A stretch of DNA of 63,258 nt from Deltaproteobacteria bacterium UBA5205 (GCA_002412715.1 DHVP01000006.1:178976-242233), one strand, 5' to 3'. Shown: positions 31,592 to 39,427, numbered from the stretch's first letter. The notes: generated by a model from the sequence alone, not told the origin. Made by a program: numbers and translations.

Positions 31592-32883
31592 AGACCAATC
31601 TGAGAAAAGGTCAGCGAACAGCTCTTGTCGCGTCTATCGTTACGCTTATGCTCGCCGGTGTGAAGACGCTGGTTGGTTACGGGTTTGATTCGCCCCTTCT
31701 CGTGGCCGACGGTTTCCACACCCTTTCGGATTTCACCGTCATCTTCGCCTCATGGTTCGGGCTCTTCCTCGCCGCACGGGAAAAGACGGATCGTTTCCCT
31801 TACGGGCTCTACAAGGCCGAGACCCTCATCAGTTTCGTCATCGGGCTCTTCATAACCTGGGCCGGGATCGACGTATTTCTTGAGGGGGTAAAGAAGTTCG
31901 GCCCTCCAGCATCGACAGGCAGTTTTCCCCTGCTGCCGATCATCGTTTCCTTCGTCTCCGCGATCATCGCATTCTTCCTTGCCCGCAGGGAAGGCTCTGT
32001 CGGAAAAGCCATCAATTCCCAGTCCCTGAAAGCAATAGCCCAGGACTCCTACCTCAACATAGCGGTCTCGTTCGCGGTCCTGGCAGGCATCGTAGCTGCC
32101 TATGTCTCGGTACCCTACGTGGAGGGAGTGCTACTCGTCATCATCTCCCTGCTCATCGCGAAGCTGGGCCTCGAGACCATCTGGCTCTCCCTGCTCATCC
32201 TCCTCGACGCAAATCTCGACCGCCCACTCCAATCGGAAATCGCGCGAGAAATCAAAAACATACAGGGCGTAACCGGGATACGGGACGTAAAGATAAGGCA
32301 GGCCGGGCCCTTCCGGCTCGTGGAGTGCAAAATCGAAAGCGGCCCCCATGTGCCTCTTTACCAGGCCCACGGCGTGGCCGACAGGGTGGAAGATTACATC
32401 AAAAAGACCTTCCCGTACATCGAGTCCGTATACGTCCACATCGAACCCCGAAAAAGCGAGACTCCCCTCGCCGTCATCCCCGTGAAAGACATCAACGGTC
32501 TTGGCTCAAAGGTGCATGGCCATTTCGGCAGGGCGCCCTATTTCATCGTCGTCAGGCTCGGAGAGGACACCGTGGAGATCGAGGATTTCTACTACAACGA
32601 ACACCTGGGCAACAAAGGCAACATCCACGTGGGCGTCAAGGTGATCAGAGAACTGATCAAATACGGAATCGATGTCCTTTTCACCTCCCAGATAGGCGAG
32701 ATATCCTTTTACATGCTCAAGGACGCCTTCGTCGACATTTACAAAGCTCGGGAAGATGAACCCGTGAGTGAGGTCATTGAACGATTCCGCCGTGGGGACA
32801 TTGAGACCCTGAACGCCCCCACCCATCCGGCAGAGACCTCACAAGCCGGGCGCATGACGGGAGCAAAAGACAACGGACCATGA
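31588..32883 (+). CDS. Cation diffusion facilitator fused to NifX/ORP-type domain
   Basis: A 431-residue inner-membrane protein. Residues ~10-205 have six hydrophobic segments of a CDF exporter, with the first metal site in ADGFHTLSD. Residues ~205-285 are the cytoplasmic CDF domain. From ~290 to 395 there is a NifX-type domain (VHGHFGRAPYFIVVRL, 'YGIDVLFTSQIGEISFYML'). The second transport motif, usually HxxxD in helix 5, reads QDSYLNIAVS and lacks it. Start is a GTG overlapping the zinc-ribbon gene. The fusion suggests that metal transport is tied to cofactor binding or sensing; the metal is unknown. Confidence 0.88.
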   Translation: MKTNLRKGQRTALVASIVTLMLAGVKTLVGYGFDSPLLVADGFHTLSDFTVIFASWFGLFLAAREKTDRFPYGLYKAETLISFVIGLFITWAGIDVFLEGVKKFGPPASTGSFPLLPIIVSFVSAIIAFFLARREGSVGKAINSQSLKAIAQDSYLNIAVSFAVLAGIVAAYVSVPYVEGVLLVIISLLIAKLGLETIWLSLLILLDANLDRPLQSEIAREIKNIQGVTGIRDVKIRQAGPFRLVECKIESGPHVPLYQAHGVADRVEDYIKKTFPYIESVYVHIEPRKSETPLAVIPVKDINGLGSKVHGHFGRAPYFIVVRLGEDTVEIEDFYYNEHLGNKGNIHVGVKVIRELIKYGIDVLFTSQIGEISFYMLKDAFVDIYKAREDEPVSEVIERFRRGDIETLNAPTHPAETSQAGRMTGAKDNGP

Positions 32884-32965
32884 TCTCTTGCGTCGTCCTT
32901 CCGAGCATGGGCGCCGGGACCTGCTCAAATGTCATATGCGGTTGCCGGACCTCTACGCCTTCTCT

Positions 32966-33655
32966 TTACTCTGTCTGATCTTCCAGCCAGGAGTAATACC
33001 CTTCCGACAAATAAACGGCCGCGAGGGGATTGTGCCCCGTTACCCGGTCCTTGACGGCAAGGACCGTCGTCGGCGCCTTGGCGTATTTGAAGAAGAGAGA
33101 ATCGTGGCCAACGCACAACCCTACCAGTACGTTGAACTCGGTTTTGGCATCATTGACCACCAGTGCCTGCAGGATGGGATTGCACATGGACTCAAACTGA
33201 CCCCGGTACATCTTGTCTTTGTCCTTGAGGCCGATCTCCTCCTTCGGCACCCTGCCCGCTTTGCACATCACCGAAACCACAAGGAAGCCTTTCCGCGAAA
33301 AGATCCCCGAGACTGCCGCAGCCTCCTTCGCCAGGCCGCCGCAAAAGACGAGGCCCAGTTTTGTGTACTTCATTTTCTTTGCAAACTCGCAGATCTCCAG
33401 GATCCGGGGCTTGACCGGGTGCAGGAGGTAGGGCCTTTTATCCCGGTCGGAATAACATTCGCCTTCCTGGATCGATGCCTTGCGGGCAAACTCGTAGATA
33501 CCCTCCTTTTTGTATTCCCTTCGAGCCTTTTCCACCAGACCTTTTCTCAGAACCGTGGGGCATCCCTTTGAACCTTTTCCATCGGGATTCGTGCAGATCC
33601 GTTCCCGAAGAGGAATATCACAGACCGCGCAGGTGCTTTCCGGTTCCTTCTTCAA
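32966..33655 (-). CDS. DUF1847 family metal-binding-like protein
   Basis: A 229-residue protein of the DUF1847 family: an N-terminal cysteine set (CAVCDIPLRERIC...GCP), 'LGLVFCGGLAKEAAAVSGIF' near 98-117, 'VVSVMCKAGRVPKEEIG' and 'MCNPILQALVVN'. Ten or so conserved cysteines suggest a metal or cluster site. The start is a TTG at 33655 overlapping the stop of the MoaE-like gene (TTGA). Function unknown; the pairing with a MoaE-like gene beside the NifX genes hints at metal cofactor work. Confidence 0.78.
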   Translation of the reverse strand: MKKEPESTCAVCDIPLRERICTNPDGKGSKGCPTVLRKGLVEKARREYKKEGIYEFARKASIQEGECYSDRDKRPYLLHPVKPRILEICEFAKKMKYTKLGLVFCGGLAKEAAAVSGIFSRKGFLVVSVMCKAGRVPKEEIGLKDKDKMYRGQFESMCNPILQALVVNDAKTEFNVLVGLCVGHDSLFFKYAKAPTTVLAVKDRVTGHNPLAAVYLSEGYYSWLEDQTE

Positions 33656-34005
33656 GCCAGGACCTCCTCTTCGCGGACAACCTCCCCCTTGATCTTCGAC
33701 AGGAGCCCCTGGAGAACCGGCAATACATCGGTTCTGAAGCGCCCTGCCACGAGGACGTACATGATGTCGGCACCTATGCTAAGGTCGCCTTCATTGATCC
33801 AGACCTTCACGTCGGCTATTCCTTCATGCCTTTTCGCCTCATCGACAGCCGTGGCAAGCAGGCGGCGGTCATAGGTGAGGCGCATTCCTTTCACCGCCGT
33901 TCCCTGTTTGGAACTGGCCCTCACCACACCGTTATGGACAAGCATCATTCCCAGCATGTCCGGGCTGACCGATTTCCTGATCTCTTCCATCCATTCTTCA
34001 ACCAT
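33652..34005 (-). CDS. MoaE-like molybdopterin synthase-family protein
   Basis: A 117-residue protein from the ATG at 34005, which has AAGGAGG upstream. 'VHNGVVRASSKQGTAVKGMRL' and 'DVKVWINEGDLSIGADIMYVLVAGRFR' with the late 'LLSKIKGEVVREEE' follow the MoaE fold order. MoaE is the large subunit of molybdopterin synthase, but no MoaD is nearby and the catalytic lysine context is only partly like that of true MoaE. I call it MoaE-like. It is coupled to the DUF1847 gene. Confidence 0.65.
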   Translation of the reverse strand: MVEEWMEEIRKSVSPDMLGMMLVHNGVVRASSKQGTAVKGMRLTYDRRLLATAVDEAKRHEGIADVKVWINEGDLSIGADIMYVLVAGRFRTDVLPVLQGLLSKIKGEVVREEEVLA

Positions 34006-34222
34006 GATTCTCCTCCTTATCCGGTTTTCTATCATCTGTCCGGTTTCTACCATCGATCCTCAGGAAAAGCAACAGGGACGTTCCTCCCATTGAGATCGCA
34101 TCCGCAACCCGTCACCGGGCAAGATGTCTTGGTTTTCGAATCGAATATGCGTATTATATTAAGACCCGTCCCGGAAAGGCCGCACGGACCTATCCTGAGC
34201 GGGACCTTGAGGAGAATTACAC

Positions 34223-36241
34223 ATGATAGTTGAGTATCTGCAGGCGTTGGTCATCGTTCTCGGAATTAGCGCCCTTATCGTTTTTATTCTTGGCAAACTC
34301 AGGATATCATCCGTCGTCGGATTTCTCGTAGCGGGCATCCTCATCGGACCTTCCGGATTCGACCTTATCGGGAATGCTCATGAGATTGAACTTCTCGCGG
34401 AGATTGGCGTTGTTCTCCTCATGTTTACCATCGGCCTTGAATTCTCCCTCAAGAACCTGTTTCAGTTGAAATCTATCGTCCTGGGGGGAGGCGCTTTGCA
34501 GGTCACCCTCACGATCGTACTGATCGCTCTCGTCAGTTATTTCTTATACGGACAGCCGCTCAAGGGAGCCCTGTTCCATGGTTTTCTCGTTGCGCTGAGC
34601 AGTACGGCCATTGTCTTCAAACTCCTTCTTGACCGCGCAGAGATGAACAGTCCTTACGGACGTTTCTCGGTAGGTATCCTCATCTTCCAGGACCTCTGCG
34701 TCGTACCCTTCATGCTTCTTATCCCTGTCCTCGCAGGCAATGGCAGCGGCGGAAACATAGTTTTCACCATCATCAAGGCCTTTCTGGTCATCGCGCTTAT
34801 CCTTTTTGCCTCACGATGGCTGGTGCCTTTCATATTCAAACAGGTAGTAAGCATGAAAAGCCGCGAGCTCTTTGTGATCTCCATTATAACCCTCTGCCTC
34901 GGTACGGCACTGCTCACTTCAGCCTTGGGGCTTTCCCTGGCCCTTGGTGCTTTCCTTGCCGGTATGATCATTTCCGAATCGGAGTATGCCGCACAGGCCG
35001 TCTCCGACGTCCTGCCCTTCAAGGAAAGCTTTACCGGACTTTTCTTCATCTCCGTCGGTATGCTTCTCAACCTGGGCGTGCTCGCAGGCAATGTGGGCGG
35101 TGTATCGGCCATGGTGCTGATAATCGTGCTTCTTAAAGTGGCCGTAATCACCTTCGCAAGCATGACCCTCGGGAATTCGTTGAAAAACTCTCTCACGGCG
35201 GGTCTCTACCTGTTTCAGATCGGCGAATTTTCCTTCATCCTGGCCCTTGAAGGAAAACAACAGGGGCTTTTGACGGAAAACCTGTACCAGGCGTTCCTGT
35301 CGGCCTCGATCATCACCATGATCATGACGCCTTTTCTCATCAGGGGCTCGTCATCCATAGCAGAGTGGATAGCGAGGAAAACCCCTCTTCGTTTTATCGA
35401 AAGAAAAAAACGGCGGGCAGACCGTGAGCGTTATCCCACGAGCATCAGCGACCACGTCATCATCGTCGGATTCGGCCTCAACGGGGGGAATCTGGCACGG
35501 GTGCTGCGTTCGATGAATATCCCCTATGTCGCACTGGAGCTGAACAGCAGAACCGTCCGGGCGGGCAGGCGAAAAAGTGAACCCATCTATTATGGAGACG
35601 GCACGAGCGTTGAGATCATGCACAAGGTGGGGATCAAGAACGCAAGCGTCCTCGTCGTGGCGATCAGCGACGCCGCGTCAACGAGGAGGATTGTCCAGCT
35701 TGCGCGCTCCACAAATCCTGACCTTTATATTATCGCGCGCACCAAATACGTGGCGGAGGTTGAAGGACTGAAGAATCTCGGCGCCAACGACGTCATTCCG
35801 GAAGAATTCGAAACGTCGGTGGAAATATTTTCAAAAGTACTTCACCGGATGCAGGTCCCCGTGAACGATATCAGGGAACATATTGACAAGATACGGCAGG
35901 ACAATTACCTCGCGTTGCGGGTGGTGAAGCTGCCCAGAAGGTACCTGGTGGATCGCGAGGACATCTTAAAGAACATAGCCATAGAAACCTACCGGATCAG
36001 GGCCGGTTCCATCGCTGATGAAAAAACTCTGAGCGATCTGGACCTCCGTTCAAAGACGGGGGTAACGGTGATAGGCATCGAACGTGCCGGAGAGGTCCAC
36101 AGGATGCCTTCACCGACACTGCGCCTCATAGCGGATGACGTCCTGCTCTTCATCGGCAAGCGCTCGGATATAGACTGTGCAGTCGATTATCTTGGCTCAA
36201 ATGAAGTTGAACCCCCTCAGTTAATAACAAAGGACACGTGA
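34223..36241 (+). CDS. KefB-type cation:proton antiporter with TrkA-N and TrkA-C domains
   Basis: A 672-residue CPA2-family transporter. About twelve hydrophobic segments fill residues 1-390. A TrkA-N (NAD-binding) domain starts near 410 (DHVIIVGFGLNGGNLARVL, a Rossmann glycine loop) and a TrkA-C ligand domain ends the protein (VTVIGIERAGEVHRMPS...DVLLFIGKRSD). It should move K+ or Na+ against protons under control of NAD(H) or another nucleotide. A GAGGAG site precedes the ATG. It is followed four bases later by a 54-residue zinc-ribbon gene. Confidence 0.9.
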   Translation: MIVEYLQALVIVLGISALIVFILGKLRISSVVGFLVAGILIGPSGFDLIGNAHEIELLAEIGVVLLMFTIGLEFSLKNLFQLKSIVLGGGALQVTLTIVLIALVSYFLYGQPLKGALFHGFLVALSSTAIVFKLLLDRAEMNSPYGRFSVGILIFQDLCVVPFMLLIPVLAGNGSGGNIVFTIIKAFLVIALILFASRWLVPFIFKQVVSMKSRELFVISIITLCLGTALLTSALGLSLALGAFLAGMIISESEYAAQAVSDVLPFKESFTGLFFISVGMLLNLGVLAGNVGGVSAMVLIIVLLKVAVITFASMTLGNSLKNSLTAGLYLFQIGEFSFILALEGKQQGLLTENLYQAFLSASIITMIMTPFLIRGSSSIAEWIARKTPLRFIERKKRRADRERYPTSISDHVIIVGFGLNGGNLARVLRSMNIPYVALELNSRTVRAGRRKSEPIYYGDGTSVEIMHKVGIKNASVLVVAISDAASTRRIVQLARSTNPDLYIIARTKYVAEVEGLKNLGANDVIPEEFETSVEIFSKVLHRMQVPVNDIREHIDKIRQDNYLALRVVKLPRRYLVDREDILKNIAIETYRIRAGSIADEKTLSDLDLRSKTGVTVIGIERAGEVHRMPSPTLRLIADDVLLFIGKRSDIDCAVDYLGSNEVEPPQLITKDT

Positions 36242-36245
36242 ACGC

Positions 36246-36410
36246 ATGAATCCCTTTCTAGCCGCCATTATGGGAACGCTTCTGCATTTGAAACGGAAGT
36301 GCCCCAAATGCAAACGCGAGCAGGTAGTAAAGGCAAGCGAGAAACAGAAGACAGTTGTATGCAAATTCTGCGGAGCAAAGATACCACCCAAAAGAATCGA
36401 TCAGGAATAG
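36246..36410 (+). CDS. Very small zinc-ribbon protein (54 residues)
   Basis: A 54-codon frame starting MNPFLAAIMGTLLHLKRKCP. It has CPKC at residues 19-22 and CKFC at 39-42, a compact zinc ribbon with a 16-residue spacing, and a basic C-terminus. The N-terminal ~15 residues are hydrophobic. It begins four bases after the antiporter stop, suggesting co-transcription and possibly joint function, although only an AAAGGA site 11 bases upstream is seen. No family recognised. Confidence 0.6.
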   Translation: MNPFLAAIMGTLLHLKRKCPKCKREQVVKASEKQKTVVCKFCGAKIPPKRIDQE

Positions 36411-36439
36411 TTTCGTGTTTCGATGGTTCTTCTCCTCCC

Positions 36440-36468
36440 TTGACTTGTTATGAGCATATGCTTATAAT
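36440..36468 (+). promoter_or_regulatory. Consensus sigma-70 promoter with 20-bp operator palindrome before the DUF134 gene
   Basis: TTGACT (36440-36445), a 17-base spacer and a perfect TATAAT (36463-36468). TTATGAGCATATGCTTATAA (36448-36467) is palindromic at nine of ten base pairs and lies in the spacer and -10 box. The expected transcription start is at about the A of the ATG at 36475, so the message may be leaderless. Confidence 0.8.
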
Positions 36469-36474
36469 AGGAGC

Positions 36475-36774
36475 ATGTCGCGCCCGAAGAAATGCAGATG
36501 TGTCTGCTGCAAGCTGGAGTCCGATTATTTTAAGCCCCGAGGCATTCCTCTTAGCGGTCTCGATGAGGTCAACCTCGAGATAGATGAGTTGGAGGCGCTC
36601 CGGCTTGCGGACTACGAAGGGCTTTACCAGCAGGAAGCAGCGAAACGGATGAATGTTTCGCGGGCGACTTTCGGCAGGATAGTTGAGGCCGCGCATCGCA
36701 AGGTCGCTGACGCGATCCTTCATGGCAAGGCCCTGAAGATAGAACCACAAGAAACACCGGGAGGAGATTTATGA
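36475..36774 (+). CDS. DUF134 (UPF0251) DNA-binding protein
   Basis: A 99-residue protein with the DUF134 start MSRPKKCRCVCC, 'YFKPRGIP' and a helix-turn-helix (GLYQQEAAKRMNVSRATFGRI) like sigma-70 region 4. Four cysteines in the first 15 residues (C-x-C-x-C-C) could sense metal. It matches the N-terminal domain of the fusion at 25990. A 20-bp palindrome in its promoter suggests self-repression. Its last codons contain the ribosome site of the following NifX gene, and the stop overlaps that gene's ATG. Confidence 0.88.
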   Translation: MSRPKKCRCVCCKLESDYFKPRGIPLSGLDEVNLEIDELEALRLADYEGLYQQEAAKRMNVSRATFGRIVEAAHRKVADAILHGKALKIEPQETPGGDL

Positions 36775-37151
36775 AGATATGTTTTGCAGTTTTGAAGGAC
36801 GAGGGTATTGAAAGCACGGTATTTGGTCATTTTGGATCGGCGCCCGCCTTTGTCGTAGTAAACACGGACGAAGGCGATGTTTCGGCCATCGTGAATCGCG
36901 ACGTCAACCATGTTCATGGGGCATGCAACCCGATACAGGCGATCGGCGGTACGAAGGTGGATGCCGTGGTGGTAGGGGGCATTGGAGCCGGCGCCCTGAC
37001 AAGGCTCAACGCCGAAGGTATAAAAGTGTTCAAGGCGGTTCAGGACACTATCAAGGACAACCTTGCTCTTTTTCATCAGAACAAATTGCCCGAGCTTACC
37101 ATGATCCATACATGCGCCGGGCATGCCGGCGGATGCGGCCATTCGCATTAA
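36771..37151 (+). CDS. NifX/ORP-type cofactor-binding protein (stand-alone)
   Basis: A 126-residue NifX-type domain: STVFGHFGSAPAFVVV at residues 12-27, 'VDAVVVGGIGAGALTRLNAEGIKVF' and a His/Cys-rich tail (HTCAGHAGGCGHSH) that should bind metal. The ATG overlaps the DUF134 stop (ATGA) with GGAGGAG four bases upstream. This is the unfused form of the layout at 25990. The likely partner of the DUF134 regulator, perhaps as its metal or cofactor sensor. Confidence 0.88.
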   Translation: MKICFAVLKDEGIESTVFGHFGSAPAFVVVNTDEGDVSAIVNRDVNHVHGACNPIQAIGGTKVDAVVVGGIGAGALTRLNAEGIKVFKAVQDTIKDNLALFHQNKLPELTMIHTCAGHAGGCGHSH

Positions 37152-37161
37152 GGAGATAAAT

Positions 37162-37392
37162 ATGCCGATCTTTGAATATAAATGTGAAGATTGCGGAACC
37201 ATTAACGAATTTATCGTTTTTTCCGCAGATGAGGAAATGGCCTGCAGGTCATGCAGTGGTACGAGGCTGACAAAGCTGATGTCCGCCCATAATACTTCCG
37301 GGTCCTCCGGCCCGACATCGATGCCCGGTTTTGGCGGGTGTTGCGGATCGCCCGGCTCGTGCGGCAGCCCGGGCGGTTGCTGTTCGGGATAG
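37162..37392 (+). CDS. FmdB-family zinc-ribbon protein
   Basis: A 76-residue protein of the FmdB putative regulatory family: MPIFEYKCEDCG at the start and CRSC about 20 residues later form the zinc ribbon; the C-terminal tail is Gly/Cys/Ser-rich (GGCCGSPGSCGSPGGCCSG). Start at 37162 with AAGGAGAT upstream. It ends the DUF134-NifX operon. The cysteine-rich tail may bind further metal. Confidence 0.85.
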   Translation: MPIFEYKCEDCGTINEFIVFSADEEMACRSCSGTRLTKLMSAHNTSGSSGPTSMPGFGGCCGSPGSCGSPGGCCSG

Positions 37393-37411
37393 CATCCCCG
37401 GTGCTGCCCGA

Positions 37412-37759
37412 TCAGAAGGTTACGATCTCGTATCCGTTATTGACATAACGGGCGATTCCGGGATGGCCCGACATGTCGTCCAGCAGGCGGAGTCCCTGCT
37501 CTTCGGCCGCCTTCAATGACCCGGTTTTGTTGGAGCAGGCCCTGCATGCCCCTTCGATCAACCCTTTTTCCCTGGCGCTGCGATACAATACTTCGAGCGG
37601 GTTTCCGTCTTCCACAAGCTGAGGAATGAGCTTCGTGGCAGCTCCTTCAATGACAACCTTCACGTCATGGCCGGACATTTTCATATTGAGGGCATTGAGC
37701 AGAACATGGGAAAAGCACATGGACTCACCGTTGAAGGCAAAAAGAACGAACTTTTTCAT
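37412..37759 (-). CDS. DsrE-like sulfur-relay family protein
   Basis: A 115-residue DsrE/DsrF-fold protein (KKFVLFAFNGESMCFSHVLLNALNM at the start). Cys-containing 'GACRACSNKTG' near residue 72 matches the position of the active cysteine region in DsrE-type proteins. Such proteins take part in sulfur or persulfide transfer in the cytosol. The start is the second ATG of the ATGATG pair, with AGGAG upstream. It is convergent with the fmdB-like gene. Exact partner unknown. Confidence 0.7.
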   Translation of the reverse strand: MKKFVLFAFNGESMCFSHVLLNALNMKMSGHDVKVVIEGAATKLIPQLVEDGNPLEVLYRSAREKGLIEGACRACSNKTGSLKAAEEQGLRLLDDMSGHPGIARYVNNGYEIVTF

Positions 37760-37835
37760 CATTGATCTCCTACAATTATCCTGGCCTGCCGGAGTACCCT
37801 CCGGCTTCAGCCGTGCATTTCACCAGAACCGGCTT

Positions 37836-38273
37836 TCAAACTTTACCCGTCTCTTCAATGAATTTCAGGACTTTTTCCTTTATTGCATCGCGCAGGCGGC
37901 GTGCCTTTTCCAGCTTTTCTTCAGGCGTACCCGTGAAAGAGGCCGGGTCTTCCAAACTCCAGTGGATCGTCTCAGTCCGTATCCCCGGAAAGATCGGGCA
38001 CATCTCGGCGCTCGCCTCGTCGCATACAGTAATGACGTACGAGAATAACTCCCCGTTCTTATACTTTTCGAAGACGCTCTTTGTTTTGTTGTGTGATATG
38101 TCGATACCGGCCTCCTTCATCACCTCCACCGCAAGGGAATTGAGGGCGCCGGGCTCCATCCCCGCGCTCTCGGCCTGATACCGGTCTCCGGCCAGAGTAT
38201 TGAGAAAGGCCTCCGCCATCTGACTTCTGGCGCTGTTGTGTACGCAGACGAAAAGAACTTTTATCCTCGACAT
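37836..38273 (-). CDS. arsC: Arsenate reductase (low-molecular-weight phosphatase type)
   Basis: A 145-residue ArsC of the thioredoxin-coupled type. The phosphatase loop VCVHNSARS (C-x5-R) lies near residues 9-17, with the D-P motif in LEDPASF near 107 and the redox cysteine in TVCDEASAEMC. It reduces arsenate to arsenite for export, and its length matches S. aureus ArsC. The ATG at 38273 follows a GGAGGAAGGAGG site; the longer open frame upstream looks non-coding. No arsenite exporter or ArsR is adjacent. A short palindrome TTAATG-N6-CATTAA (38294-38311) upstream could be its operator. Confidence 0.85.
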   Translation of the reverse strand: MSRIKVLFVCVHNSARSQMAEAFLNTLAGDRYQAESAGMEPGALNSLAVEVMKEAGIDISHNKTKSVFEKYKNGELFSYVITVCDEASAEMCPIFPGIRTETIHWSLEDPASFTGTPEEKLEKARRLRDAIKEKVLKFIEETGKV

Positions 38274-38586
38274 TTCACACCTCCTTCCTCCTTTTAATGC
38301 ATTTTCATTAATTTTACAACCACCACCTCCGCCGCCAAAGATCGCCAAAATCCCCGGGGTCATTTATCGACATCACTATTACGAACCGGTCTTTGAATTC
38401 CGTCGATGGAGATAGCCCTGATTAAACAACCCTTTCTAGCGCGAGGCTCCTGGTTTTACGGGCATTATTCCGGGCAGCCCATACAGCGGATGCCGGTCCG
38501 GGTGATCAGGAGATTTTTGGGTTGAAGTCTCTTCTGGAAAAATTGTAATGTTCGAGGTAATCTATTCATACTATGGAGAGGGTCAC
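38274..38586. other. Intergenic region between arsC and the small lipoprotein gene
   Basis: No gene is evident in these 313 bases between divergent arsC and the 38587 lipoprotein gene. The only structure seen is TTAATG-N6-CATTAA at 38294-38311, just upstream of the arsC ribosome site. Confidence 0.5.
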
Positions 38587-38727
38587 ATGAGAAGACTGAT
38601 TTTCTTTACTATCACATTACTGACGGCTTTTGCCTTGTCTGCATGTTCCACATGCCCCGTTCCGCCGTCCGCGTCCAGAACGTACTCATTCAATATGACC
38701 GGGGGCGAGGCTCCCCGGAACAGATAA
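38587..38727 (+). CDS. Very small lipoprotein (46 residues)
   Basis: A 46-residue frame, MRRLIFFTITLLTAFALSA followed by CSTCPVPPS. The lipobox is ALSAC with C20 as the lipid site; the mature part is only 27 residues, with a Pro/Ser region and 'RTYSFNMTGGEAPRNR'. A GAGAGG stretch lies just upstream of the ATG. No family is recognised. It precedes a secreted thioredoxin-like gene by 94 bases. Confidence 0.55.
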   Translation: MRRLIFFTITLLTAFALSACSTCPVPPSASRTYSFNMTGGEAPRNR

Positions 38728-38821
38728 GACCGGTAATAATGGAAAACGCCGCGGAATTGAATGGTCCTCCCTGCATGGTGATCCTGCCATATCCTTATTC
38801 CGGCCTGAGGGGTAATCGGCA

Positions 38822-39427
38822 ATGGCTACAGTGATAAGAAGATATGCCATCGCAACGGTCAGCGCTGCCTTTCTGTTGTTGACTTTCCTGCAGGTCACGT
38901 CTGTAAAAGGCCATTGCGCCGAAACCGTCATGCCTTCTTTCGGCGACGGCAAAACCAATGTCCGGCTGTACACGGACTATTTCTGTCCTCCCTGCAGGCA
39001 GATGGAGCCGGATATCGAACCTCTCCTCAAGGAACTGGTCAGAGACAAGCTCATTACCCTCACCTTTGTCGACACGCCTTTCTACAGGTATTCCTCCCTT
39101 TACGTACGGTATTTCCTTTACGCCATCAATGAGAAGAAAGACCTCGAACACGCCCTTTACGTTAGACGGTCTCTCATCGAGGCGGCGAAGAAGGGACTCG
39201 ATAGCGCACAAAAGCTGGAGGCCTTTCTGAAGGAGAAGAAGATTACCCTCAAGCCTTTCGATCCAAAACCTGTGTTCGATTCTCTGTCCCGCCATCTCAA
39301 AGAAGACGGGATCGATGCGACGCCGTCGTGCGTGATAGAGTCGAACGGGAAAACAAGCAAGTACGGCGGAGCGGGCAACATAACCGATGCGCTCACAGCG
39401 TTACGACCAAAACCATCGATGAAATAG
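38822..39427 (+). CDS. Exported thioredoxin-like (DsbA/DsbG-type) protein
   Basis: A 201-residue periplasmic protein with a long N-terminal signal segment (residues 1-33) and a thioredoxin fold carrying CPPC near 55-58 (YTDYFCPPCRQMEP). A helical insert at ~85-145 and the cis-proline region 'DATPSCVIESNGK' near 173 match DsbA-type oxidoreductases. It should make, reduce or shuffle disulfides outside the cytoplasm. No DsbB partner is visible nearby. Confidence 0.8.
   Translation: MATVIRRYAIATVSAAFLLLTFLQVTSVKGHCAETVMPSFGDGKTNVRLYTDYFCPPCRQMEPDIEPLLKELVRDKLITLTFVDTPFYRYSSLYVRYFLYAINEKKDLEHALYVRRSLIEAAKKGLDSAQKLEAFLKEKKITLKPFDPKPVFDSLSRHLKEDGIDATPSCVIESNGKTSKYGGAGNITDALTALRPKPSMK

Noticed and set aside
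34141..34170. AT-rich semi-palindrome (GAATATGCGTATTATATT) upstream of the antiporter as a further DUF134-type operator
   Set aside because: The symmetry is poor and it matches neither of the two palindrome types well.
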